Source: DASUNP01 sp035249305 (lineage in GTDB: Bacteria; Acidobacteriota; Blastocatellia; UBA7656). From it: a stretch of 64,000 nucleotides of DNA. Below the pieces are notes generated by a model, which was given only the letters and a program-made list of their open reading frames with translations, made no database searches and was not told where the DNA came from. Location of the stretch: contig DATFGQ010000113.1 in assembly GCA_035249305.1 (NCBI GenBank), positions 1 to 64,000 of the forward strand. Direction: 5' to 3'. How positions within the stretch are numbered: position 1 is the stretch's first letter; the number at the start of each line of letters is the position of its first letter. Positions 57,062 through 64,000 of the stretch are shown here, piece after piece. A program made the translations under genes and the position numbers.

Positions 57062-57144
57062 GGAGTGCTGCGACTTGTCGCAGCTTTTGTTTTAGGAGAG
57101 GCCGTAATGGCTAACACAAAAGCGGTGACAAGTCACCGCACTCC
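57062..57144. repeat. 83-bp double-terminator element, copy 2
   Basis: The same element as 39793-39875 in the same orientation, with two differing bases inside the linker. It lies between the sigma-54-activator-like gene (plus strand, stop 7 bases before) and the HhH gene (minus strand, stop 15 bases after). It therefore serves as a two-way terminator between convergent genes. Confidence 0.85.
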
Positions 57145-57159
57145 GAAAGAAAGGCACGG

Positions 57160-57705
57160 TCATCCGCGGTATAACCTCCCCTCCTGATTCTCTCTGTGAT
57201 GCTCGAATAACGCTCGCTCTACGTCCCGCACCGAGACGTTAAACTTGCGCGCCCAGTATCTCAGCCGCTCAAGAAACTCAAGCCAGTTCTCTGATGAAAA
57301 GCCTACGCCCGACGCGCGGGTTGCGACCGCCCCGTAATGGTAAAGCACTTGCCACACTCTTATATCGATCACGCCATAATCTTGCGGGTCTGTTAAGGTG
57401 AGGATGGCTGAAGCCGTCGGAACGCCTACGCCTTTCAGCTTTGTGAGCAGCTCGACCCTCTGCTTTTCACACTTCGCGGCAAAGAGCTCGATAGAGGCCC
57501 TTCGTATCTGTGCGCCTGAGTTCGATTCATAGAGCCGGCGCGGGCGCGGGCTTTTCCAACTGCACATGGCGAGAAACTCAAGCTTATTGAAATAGGCGCG
57601 CTGCTTGATGTGGCTCAGCTTGTCGATTAAATCAGTGGCCGGGTCAGGGGTTCTTCGAAGACGCTGCTCAAGAACTTTATCGATGCTTGAATCCCTGTTC
57701 TTCAT
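57160..57705 (-). CDS. Helix-hairpin-helix DNA-glycosylase-like protein
   Basis: A 181-residue protein whose central segment is HhH-like: LTKLKGVGVPTASAILTLTD, followed by YGVIDIRVWQVLYHYG, which resembles the HhH-GPD arrangement with an aspartate at the catalytic position. The N-terminal part (SIDKVLEQRLRRTPDPATD, FLAMCSWKSPRPRRL) is not assignable, and no iron-sulfur cluster loop is visible. It may repair or recognise modified DNA. The start at 57705 is the only ATG before the conserved part, with a weak ribosome site. It converges on the regulator gene across the 83-bp repeat. Confidence 0.65.
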   Translation of the reverse strand: MKNRDSSIDKVLEQRLRRTPDPATDLIDKLSHIKQRAYFNKLEFLAMCSWKSPRPRRLYESNSGAQIRRASIELFAAKCEKQRVELLTKLKGVGVPTASAILTLTDPQDYGVIDIRVWQVLYHYGAVATRASGVGFSSENWLEFLERLRYWARKFNVSVRDVERALFEHHRENQEGRLYRG

Positions 57706-57725
57706 GAGGGAGTTGAAAAGAATTT

Positions 57726-57754
57726 GTAAGGGCAGCCCTCGCGGCTGCCCCTAC
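57726..57754. repeat. Short GGGCAGCC hairpin repeat
   Basis: GTAAGGGCAGCC ... GGCTGCCCCTAC forms one hairpin of at least 8 bp and repeats the core of the element at 3129-3287. It lies between two minus-strand genes (57705 start and 57775 stop) and may terminate the upstream one. Confidence 0.5.
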
Positions 57755-57774
57755 GATATTTGTCATCAGGGCTC

Positions 57775-58209
57775 TTACGAGAGCTTGGAGGCCACCTCGT
57801 CGGTGTCTTCTCCGCTCACCACGGCGCAGCCCCCGACGATGATGCCCGCTTGCCAGGTGAAGTCATCGCCCGACGGCGTCCCGATGATGTAGACGCGCGT
57901 TACTTCCTCCTGCTGGCTGAAGACGGTAGCCTTGCTCTGGCCCGTAAACATGAATGCGACCTTACCGGCCAGGCCCTCGGCAAACATCTTCATTGGCGAA
58001 GCGGCCTGGAAATTATTCTCCGCGTCGGTCGTCACGTAGACAGTGCCGTTCCAGTTCCCGCCCTCGTATCTCACCTGCGACAGGTCGAACGGGATGCTGA
58101 AGGAATTGCCCTGTTGAATCTGGGTCCCCACGTTGCCGGAACAGGGCTGATAGAGGGCCGTAAAGTCCAACACTACTTTCGGCGGAAGATTTCCCACATT
58201 TGAGCTCAT
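57775..58209 (-). CDS. Protein of unknown function
   Basis: A 144-residue product, unrecognised. No signal peptide or membrane segment is visible. It has beta-strand-like stretches (KVVLDFTALYQP, SIPFDLSQVRYEGG, NGTVYVTTDAENN, KVAFMFTGQSK, RVYIIGTPSG) and a Gly-rich C-terminal segment (AGIIVGGCAVVSGEDTDEVA). It has two cysteines, Cys23 and the one in GGCAVV. A clear GGAGAAG lies about 6 bases before the ATG, so translation is plausible. Composition with many Gly, Asn and Gln is unlike the metabolic neighbours. The partner and role are unknown. Confidence 0.6.
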   Translation of the reverse strand: MSSNVGNLPPKVVLDFTALYQPCSGNVGTQIQQGNSFSIPFDLSQVRYEGGNWNGTVYVTTDAENNFQAASPMKMFAEGLAGKVAFMFTGQSKATVFSQQEEVTRVYIIGTPSGDDFTWQAGIIVGGCAVVSGEDTDEVASKLS

Positions 58210-58478
58210 GTCTCTTCTCCTAATCGATAGATTTAAGGTAAAGCAGGCTACACTCTATCATGCCTGTCAACGCCGGGCTTTCTTTTTTGAGGCGAGCGAC
58301 TGACATGCTTTTAGGCCGATCCGTCCCTCGGTTACGCGGCTTCATCCCAAAAGCGTTCTCACCCCTTCAACCGGGGCCTAAACTTGATGTCACCAGCTAA
58401 GTGTATCAGCCCGTTGCTTGACCTCCCGGTCATTCCGCTGGCCGGGGGCAGAAGCGCTAAACCTATTTTGGAGGCACC

Positions 58479-61400
58479 ATGAGAAGAAGTTTAAGAAAGC
58501 TAAACCGCGCGCTGGTCTTTCTGATCATGCTCGCGATGGTAGCGCCGGTATCCGCGCAAGGGACTACCGACGGCACGATCGCAGGCACGGTTCAGGACCC
58601 GCAAGGCGCGGTCGTAGCGGGCGCGAAGGTTACCGCGCGTAACAACGCGACCGCCCAGACTTTTACAACGCAGTCGGCCGACAACGGCACGTTCCGGCTG
58701 AACAACGTCCCCGTAGGCAGCTACACGCTCACGATCGAAGCCGCGAGCTTCAAGACCTACTCGAACCCTGACCTCCAGGTCCAGTTGAACAAGGTCACAG
58801 ACCTTGTGGCCAACCTTGAGCCCGGCGCTGTGTCGGAGGTCGTCACTGTAACGGGCGGGGCGGCGGCGGAGCTTGTCGAGACTACCACATCGCAGCTCGG
58901 CAAGAACTTCGAGGACCGCAAAGTCATAGAGCTGCCCATCGGGCAGGACGTAAACTCGCTCGCGCTGCTTTCGCCCAACGTCGTCACGAACGGCGCGGGC
59001 GTCACAGGCCAGGGCGGGGCCGTGGGCGGCAATCGCCCGCGCAATAACTCGTTCAACCTCGACGGCATAGACAACAACGACATAAGCCTCACCGGGCCGC
59101 AGATCGCCCCCATACAGGACGCCGTTAAAGAGTTCACGATCTTAACGAATCAGTTCACGGCCGAGTTCGGCCACTCGTCGGCGGGCCAGTTCAACACGAT
59201 CACCAAGAGCGGCACCAACGCGCTCCACGGCGACCTGTGGTGGTACAACATCAACAAGCATTTCCGCTCGCTCGACCACCGCTTCAAAGAGCAGATAGCC
59301 GCCGGCGCGCAGCCCGACCGCAGGCCGCGCGACGACTTCAACCGCATAGGCGGCGACGTGGGCGGGCCGATACTGAAAGACAAGCTCTTCTACTTCGGCG
59401 CGTTCCAGTACCAGACGCGCGGCCAGGCGGGCTCGACCTTGACGTTCGGCGCCCCGACGGCCGAAGGCTTCTCAAGGCTCGCGGGGTTGAGCGATGTGAG
59501 CCCCTTCACGCTGAACCTGCTCCGAACGCACGTGCAGCCCGCGGCTGCGGCGACGGGCACCATCAACGTGTTCGGCGAAGATATTCCCACGGGGCAGTTG
59601 CTCGTGTTGATCCCCAACTTCTTCAACCTGTACCAGTGGCATGCGAACATCGATTACAACCATTCGGACAGCGATCGAATCTACGGCCGGTTCTTTTACG
59701 ACCGCACGCGCGCGCCGCTCGTAGGCTCGCCCGGTCCTGAGTTCACCGGCGCGCAGGGGACAGACAACCGTCTGTTTTCGATCACGCACAACCACAACTT
59801 TTCGTCGAACCTGATCAACGAGCTCCGCCTGGGCTACCGCCGGCAGGTCACGTCGTTCAACGTGCCGCTCGAGTTTTCCGATTTCCCAGGCCAGTTCCCC
59901 AACATCAACATAGACGAGCTGGGGCTGATCATCGGCCCGAACAGCAACTCGCCGCAGGGCGGCACGACGAACGTCTACCAGATCGCTAATAACCTGAGCT
60001 GGACGAAGGGCGCTCACCAGATGAAGTTCGGCGTCGACTTCCGCGACGCGATCGCGCCGGGAGATTTTCTCCCGCGCTCGCGCGGCGAATACTCATACCA
60101 GACGCTCGAAGATTTCCTCTCGGACCTCAAGCCCGCAACGCCCGGCTCCAACGGGTTGCTGCGCGGCGTGGGATCGGGCTTCTTCGCGGGCAACCAGTGG
60201 GCGATCTACCCGTTCTTCCAGGACGACTTCAAGCTGAGGCCGAACCTGACGCTGAACTTAGGGCTCCGCTACGAGTACACGTCGAACGCTCGCGACGCGA
60301 GCCTGCAAAACCTCAATGCCATCTCCAACGTCCCGGCCAACGACCCCATACTCCAGCAGATCCGCCAGGAGACGGGGGTAAACATATTCCCCGAAGGCAT
60401 AGAGTTCCGCACGCCCAAGACGGACAAGAACAATTTTGCTCCGCGCTTGGGGTTTGCGTGGGCGCCCGATTTTCAGTCCGGGTGGATGCACAAGATATTC
60501 GGCAACGCCGGCCAGTCGTCTATCCGCGGCGGCTTCGCGATAGCGCATGACGTGCTGTTCCAGAACCTCGTCCTGCTGCAACTGCCCCCGCAACTTCAAT
60601 CCGAAATCGACGCCACGTCGGGCAGCGGCGGCATATTCGGCAACGACGTGCGGTTCCTTGAGACGGGCGGCATACCTTCGGGCGGCCCCGTAGATCCGGC
60701 GCTGTTTACCGACCGGGAGTTGGCCCGCGCGCTGACGGGTTCCTACATAATCGACACGCAGACTCCTTACACCATCTCCTGGTCTCTTGCCTACCAGCGA
60801 GAGTTCTTGCAGAACTGGTCTGTGGAGATGCGATACCTGGGCACGCGCGGCGTGCACCTGTTCATGCAGTCGCGGTTCAACGGCGGCGTGCCGCCCTCGT
60901 TCAACCTGCCGACCTTCTTCAACGCGTCGGAGATCCCCTCCCGCGCGAGTTTGAGAAACCTTCCGTCGCAGCAAGACTTCTTAGACGCGCGGCGGAGACT
61001 GCTTGAGCCGTTAGGGTTCCTGTCGAGCTTCACGGCCTTCCCGGCGCAGGGCAACTCGATCTACCATGGCGGGTCCGTCAACATACGGCGAAGGCTTTCG
61101 GGGGGATTTTCGGTGGACGGCTCGTATACCTGGAGCCGCACGATAGACGATTCGACCAACGAGCTGTTCACAAGCTCTGTCAATCCTCGCCGCGCGCAGG
61201 ACTTCTTCGACCGCAGGAACGACCGCGCCGAATCCGTCCTGAGCCGCCCGCACCGGCTGGCGATCGGGTGGATCTGGGAAGTGCCGTTTTATAAGAACGC
61301 GCGCGGCTTCCTCGGTCAGGCGCTTGGCAACTGGCAGATCAGCGGCGTCTATCAAGCAGAGAGCGGTCAGCCTTACGACGCTCTGAGCTTCAACGACGCC

Positions 61401-61913
61401 AACGGCAACTTTGACGCGGCCGGCGACCGCACGGTCTTCAATGCCGCGGGCGACATCGGCCGAGGCACTGACGTGAACTGGGTGACCAGGACCGGGCAGA
61501 TCGTAGAGCGCGACTCTGTAGACCCGAGCGAAGTCGTAGGCTACATCGCCGTAGACCCGAACGCCGCGTTCGTCTTCGCCGACACGGGCGCGCGCGCAAA
61601 CGCGGGCCGCAACGTGCTCCGCGCGCCTGGGCTCAACAACTGGGACCTCGCGCTGTTCAAGCGGTTCCCGATCACAGAGAATCACCGGCTGGAGTTCCGC
61701 GCGGAGATGTACAACGCGTTCAACCACCCTCAGTTCGTCATAGACGACCCGTTCGCGCTCGACTTCGTCAACGTCCGCAGCGCGGACTTCCAGAACAAGC
61801 GGTTGTTCAGCGGCAACCCATACGGCACCATCCCCACCTTCGGGTTGATAACGAACCCGCTCGCAAGCGGCAACCCGCGAGTGATCCAGATGGTCTTGAG
61901 GTATAGCTTCTAA
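58479..61913 (+). CDS. Oar-like TonB-dependent outer-membrane receptor
   Basis: The fourth receptor of the window, 1144 residues. The signal peptide ends MVAPVSAQ. The CarboxypepD_reg domain (GTIAGTVQDPQGAVVAGAKV ... VPVGSYTLTIEAASFK) is followed by the plug region (IELPIGQDVNSLALLSPNVV, SFNLDGIDNNDISLTG). The beta-barrel closes with MVLRYSF. GGAGG lies about 5 bases before the ATG. Although it shares the NxxDGxDNND block with the 52277 product, the two differ strongly in the barrel and so likely bind different ligands. It is preceded by about 270 bases in which I saw no clear feature. A strong terminator follows. Confidence 0.87.
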   Translation: MRRSLRKLNRALVFLIMLAMVAPVSAQGTTDGTIAGTVQDPQGAVVAGAKVTARNNATAQTFTTQSADNGTFRLNNVPVGSYTLTIEAASFKTYSNPDLQVQLNKVTDLVANLEPGAVSEVVTVTGGAAAELVETTTSQLGKNFEDRKVIELPIGQDVNSLALLSPNVVTNGAGVTGQGGAVGGNRPRNNSFNLDGIDNNDISLTGPQIAPIQDAVKEFTILTNQFTAEFGHSSAGQFNTITKSGTNALHGDLWWYNINKHFRSLDHRFKEQIAAGAQPDRRPRDDFNRIGGDVGGPILKDKLFYFGAFQYQTRGQAGSTLTFGAPTAEGFSRLAGLSDVSPFTLNLLRTHVQPAAAATGTINVFGEDIPTGQLLVLIPNFFNLYQWHANIDYNHSDSDRIYGRFFYDRTRAPLVGSPGPEFTGAQGTDNRLFSITHNHNFSSNLINELRLGYRRQVTSFNVPLEFSDFPGQFPNINIDELGLIIGPNSNSPQGGTTNVYQIANNLSWTKGAHQMKFGVDFRDAIAPGDFLPRSRGEYSYQTLEDFLSDLKPATPGSNGLLRGVGSGFFAGNQWAIYPFFQDDFKLRPNLTLNLGLRYEYTSNARDASLQNLNAISNVPANDPILQQIRQETGVNIFPEGIEFRTPKTDKNNFAPRLGFAWAPDFQSGWMHKIFGNAGQSSIRGGFAIAHDVLFQNLVLLQLPPQLQSEIDATSGSGGIFGNDVRFLETGGIPSGGPVDPALFTDRELARALTGSYIIDTQTPYTISWSLAYQREFLQNWSVEMRYLGTRGVHLFMQSRFNGGVPPSFNLPTFFNASEIPSRASLRNLPSQQDFLDARRRLLEPLGFLSSFTAFPAQGNSIYHGGSVNIRRRLSGGFSVDGSYTWSRTIDDSTNELFTSSVNPRRAQDFFDRRNDRAESVLSRPHRLAIGWIWEVPFYKNARGFLGQALGNWQISGVYQAESGQPYDALSFNDANGNFDAAGDRTVFNAAGDIGRGTDVNWVTRTGQIVERDSVDPSEVVGYIAVDPNAAFVFADTGARANAGRNVLRAPGLNNWDLALFKRFPITENHRLEFRAEMYNAFNHPQFVIDDPFALDFVNVRSADFQNKRLFSGNPYGTIPTFGLITNPLASGNPRVIQMVLRYSF

Positions 61914-61949
61914 AGGTTTCCTGTCTGATGTAATGCCCTCACTATGCAT

Positions 61950-61982
61950 GGGAGAGCGCGCGGTGCGCTCTCCCGTTTTTTC
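61950..61982 (+). terminator. Rho-independent terminator after the receptor gene
   Basis: GGGAGAGCGC-GCGGT-GCGCTCTCCC forms a perfect 10-bp stem followed by GTTTTTTCC. Confidence 0.9.
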
Positions 61983-62048
61983 CGTTCTGAGATTCCGAAT
62001 GTGAACCCCCGAGCCCGCGGACAGGGGCTAGCATAACGATATTTTGTT

Positions 62049-63038
62049 ATGGTAATATCCGCCACGCAGTTTCAGTATCGTCAAGGAATCAGCACTTCAA
62101 TCTCCCTCTCTTCACAGGGAATAGATCAATCGAGTTTGTTTGTAATAAGGCTGAGTGATCGTATAGCGGTTTGCGCTCCGTCTCTCGCTAATGTGTTAGG
62201 AAGCGGCTCCGAAACTGTTGAGATTAATTGCACGGTTATGGATGAGTATTTCGCCCCTGTGCGTGTCCGATCCGCGACGCCCGAGGACTTAAACCAGACT
62301 GAACTGTTCAAGGATACGGACAACAATGTGGCCTTGAGGCGGCTGGCAAAATACAGTTGGATTTGCGAGCTGGACGAAAGGCGGCCTTTGCATCTTAAGC
62401 GAAACGGCGTCGAATACGTCTACCTCATTATAGAAGGAAATATCGAGGTGCGAATCACGTCCGAGGTCCTAAAAGGCAAGCGGTATAAAGACAAGAAATC
62501 TTTCCTGGCATGGCGCGGCATCGGTCAGATACTCGGCGAGATGAAAGCGATCGCCGACGAGAGAACCAAGGCTGAGCTCACAACGCAAGGGACATGCACG
62601 TTGATAGAGATACCGAGCACACTGCTGACAAAGGTGGCGGACAAAAATCCGATCATCTATAAGAATCTCGCCCGCCTGATCGCCGATAAAACGTTCCGCG
62701 AAAGACAACGGGTCGAATTAATTCAGATCCATTCAAGAGAGCTGCATAGAAAATTCGCGCACATGCTTTTGATCTTCCTCGATGAGATGGGCTACGACCA
62801 GCAAGATAAAGGGAAGACAATCAGAGGCGTCTTCACTCACAACGACCTTGCCGCTTACATCGGCGTCACACGTTCGTCGGCCAGCAATTATTTAGGGTCG
62901 TTTAAGAAAGACGGGATTATCGATTACTCAGACGGTAGATACACCATTCTGGATGAAGAATTACTGAGAGAGATTGCCGCGCCGGACTCGACGTATAAAC
63001 TCAAAAGAAGCGAAAAAAATGACAAGAAGGAAAAATGA
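62049..63038 (+). CDS. Crp/Fnr-family transcriptional regulator
   Basis: A 329-residue regulator. The first 95 residues are variable. Then comes a cyclic-nucleotide-binding-like beta-barrel (about 95-220: VEYVYLIIEGNIEVRI ... IGQILGEMKAIADERTKAELTTQGTCTLIEIP), without the canonical phosphate-binding arginine block. A dimerisation helix (YKNLARLIADKTFRERQRVE) leads to the Crp-type winged helix (HNDLAAYIGVTRSSASNYLGSFKKDGIIDYSDGRY). The longer-than-usual N-terminus (Crp is about 210 residues) may start later: the ATG at 62238 (MDEYFAPVRV) is a possible alternative. No strong ribosome site marks 62049. The inducer is unknown. The next gene's promoter carries an inverted repeat that could be its operator. 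Confidence 0.85.
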   Translation: MVISATQFQYRQGISTSISLSSQGIDQSSLFVIRLSDRIAVCAPSLANVLGSGSETVEINCTVMDEYFAPVRVRSATPEDLNQTELFKDTDNNVALRRLAKYSWICELDERRPLHLKRNGVEYVYLIIEGNIEVRITSEVLKGKRYKDKKSFLAWRGIGQILGEMKAIADERTKAELTTQGTCTLIEIPSTLLTKVADKNPIIYKNLARLIADKTFRERQRVELIQIHSRELHRKFAHMLLIFLDEMGYDQQDKGKTIRGVFTHNDLAAYIGVTRSSASNYLGSFKKDGIIDYSDGRYTILDEELLREIAAPDSTYKLKRSEKNDKKEK

Positions 63039-63095
63039 TAACAGCATTAAATTAAGTCAAACTTAGGCTTACCTTCTCCGCCGATGTCGACCGTG

Positions 63096-63133
63096 TGTCA
63101 ACCGTTGACATTGGTTGGGCAAATACTGATAAT
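63096..63133 (+). promoter_or_regulatory. Promoter with overlapping operator-like inverted repeat
   Basis: TTGACA (63105-63110) and GATAAT (63128-63133) are separated by 17 bases. The -35 forms one arm of TGTCAA-CCG-TTGACA (63096-63110). It would drive the coiled-coil gene beginning at 63183. Overlap with the -35 suggests repression. The best candidate binder is the adjacent Crp/Fnr regulator, by position only. Confidence 0.6.
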
Positions 63134-63182
63134 GCCTCCTATGTTTTTTGCAGGACGAGCCTGAACCGGAGCGTACGTTACG

Positions 63183-63764
63183 ATGTCAGCAACATCTAAA
63201 GCGCGAATAAAGAAAGCAGACGGTGACCGTGCGCGAACCGAACCTCCGCCGAAACAGAGTCCTGCCGTATTAAGCTTAGAGTCTTATCGAATAACGATCG
63301 AGGAAACTTTGAGTTGGGTCAGGGAAGGCGCGACTATAGAAGACCTGACAAAACTTGCCGACGAGATAGATAAGCGTAAAGAAAGGGAGAGCGCTTTAGA
63401 GCAAAAGCTAATCCCCGTAAAAAGTTCTATCGAGCAGATCGATAGTCTCAAAGAGCTTAGAAAAATTGAGATCCTTTTGAAGGAGCAGAAGAAGAGGCTT
63501 ATCGACCCGGATGAAAAGAACCGGGACAACGCCGTTAGCTTGACGATAAAGTATATTAAAGGAACCGCGTACATCTACGAGCAGTGGAAGGGGCAACGAG
63601 ACGAGAACCGCAAGAAGCGGAAGGATTGTAAGAACGACAAAGATTCTACTGTAAAGACCCACCGGATAGGTCCCGTCAGCGAAGGCTTCCCTCCCAACTA
63701 CGACCTGTCGATTGTAAAAATCTCCGACTCTGTAAGAAAACACTTCCCCAATCTGTTTAGCTGA
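63183..63764 (+). CDS. Coiled-coil protein of unknown function
   Basis: A 193-residue, highly charged, Lys/Glu-rich protein without a signal peptide or membrane segment. Residues 30-120 are strongly helical (ETLSWVREGATIEDLTKLADEIDKRKERESALEQKLIPV and ELRKIEILLKEQKKRLIDPDEKN), typical of a coiled coil. The C-terminal segment is basic, followed by FPPNYDLSIVKISDSVRKHFPNLFS. It is less GC-rich than the surrounding genes. No Shine-Dalgarno is obvious. It may be regulated by the preceding Crp/Fnr protein. It could be a phage- or defence-like accessory gene, but no domain supports that. Confidence 0.55.
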   Translation: MSATSKARIKKADGDRARTEPPPKQSPAVLSLESYRITIEETLSWVREGATIEDLTKLADEIDKRKERESALEQKLIPVKSSIEQIDSLKELRKIEILLKEQKKRLIDPDEKNRDNAVSLTIKYIKGTAYIYEQWKGQRDENRKKRKDCKNDKDSTVKTHRIGPVSEGFPPNYDLSIVKISDSVRKHFPNLFS

Positions 63765-63805
63765 TAAGTACTTACCTCGCCGTACAACCTCTACATATTA
63801 TTTGC

Positions 63806-63834
63806 TTGACAATCCCGAGAACTTACGATAAGTT
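63806..63834 (+). promoter_or_regulatory. Orphan promoter with inverted repeat at the window edge
   Basis: TTGACA (63806-63811) and TAAGTT (63829-63834) are separated by 17 bases. The -10 is one arm of AACTTA-CGA-TAAGTT (63820-63834), a perfect inverted repeat with a three-base centre. The transcript would run out of the window, through sequence in which I recognise no gene. Confidence 0.5.
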
Positions 63835-64000
63835 CCGAATCGTCAAGGGGCTGGTACCGGCTCCAAGACTTACAATTCTCAACTCTACCTTTTAGCTTCT
63901 ACGGTTATAAGCAGTTGTATACCTACGGCAACAGTGTTTTTGCCGCCTCGGCGTTTTATCTAGCCGTTCGACGAAGCAGACAGCAGCGTTGCTTTGCGAT

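Noticed and set aside
63835..64000. Coding gene at the right window edge
   Set aside because: No start codon with a ribosome site and no recognisable product; left as an unknown transcript from the orphan promoter.

Overview
The window looks like chromosomal DNA from a GC-rich Acidobacteriota bacterium, most likely Blastocatellia-like. This is inferred from gene content, not from a marker gene. The pointers are four Oar-type TonB-dependent receptors with N-terminal carboxypeptidase-regulatory domains, two exported VWFA-type proteins, and many secreted hydrolases (S9, M14, M19, S33-like, S45, a beta-lactamase-fold enzyme and BNR/VPS10-type propellers). Core genes (alaS, recX, pilT, trmFO, hemF, folD, xerC-like) lie among them. 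No rRNA, convincing tRNA, CRISPR array, prophage or transposase was seen.

Layout. 0.3-5.7 kb is a minus-strand run pilT > recX > PilZ-DUF4388 > alaS with overlapping genes. 5.9-8.2 kb is a DUF2339 membrane protein. 8.4-14.1 kb holds an exported BNR/VPS10-like protein and a penicillin-acylase-like Ntn hydrolase. 14.2-22.0 kb has a TPR protein and two tandem Oar-like receptors on the minus strand. 22.3-28.2 kb holds an NTF2-like protein, trmFO, a VWFA protein, a membrane dipeptidase and an alpha/beta hydrolase. 28.3-34.1 kb has hemF, an M14 peptidase, a hemerythrin and a D-threonine-aldolase-like enzyme. 34.3-38.9 kb has a small unknown, a serine hydrolase and an S9 peptidase. 39.3-42.8 kb has a small ORF, a XerC-like recombinase, folD and a DUF2442/Uma2 pair. 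42.9-48.0 kb has an exported beta-propeller protein, a second S9 peptidase, a cupin and a second VWFA protein. 48.3-49.6 kb is a DUF3179 gene read through an in-frame UGA. 50-57 kb has a LytS/LytR two-component pair, an Oar-like receptor and a degenerate sigma-54-activator-like protein. 57.2-64 kb has an HhH protein, an unknown, a fourth receptor, a Crp/Fnr regulator and a coiled-coil unknown.

The most notable observation is the DUF3179 gene at 48337-49587. An in-frame TGA replaces the first cysteine of the family's TYCxxC motif, giving UxxC. It is followed at the expected distance by a perfect 7-bp hairpin with a GGUCU apical loop, the same core as the E. coli fdhF SECIS loop. The gene also carries two tandem DUF3179-like repeats, and only the first has the U/C pair. 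This is best read as a membrane-anchored selenoprotein.

The second theme is short non-coding repeats. There is an 83-bp element present twice and built as two inward-facing CUUG-tetraloop terminators. There is a 236-258 bp element bounded by CTGAGTG heptad inverted repeats, plus a minimal copy. There is a palindrome family based on GCCCTGAAAGGGC, and a 93-bp element with 25-bp terminal inverted repeats. Most of these sit just after stop codons or between convergent genes.
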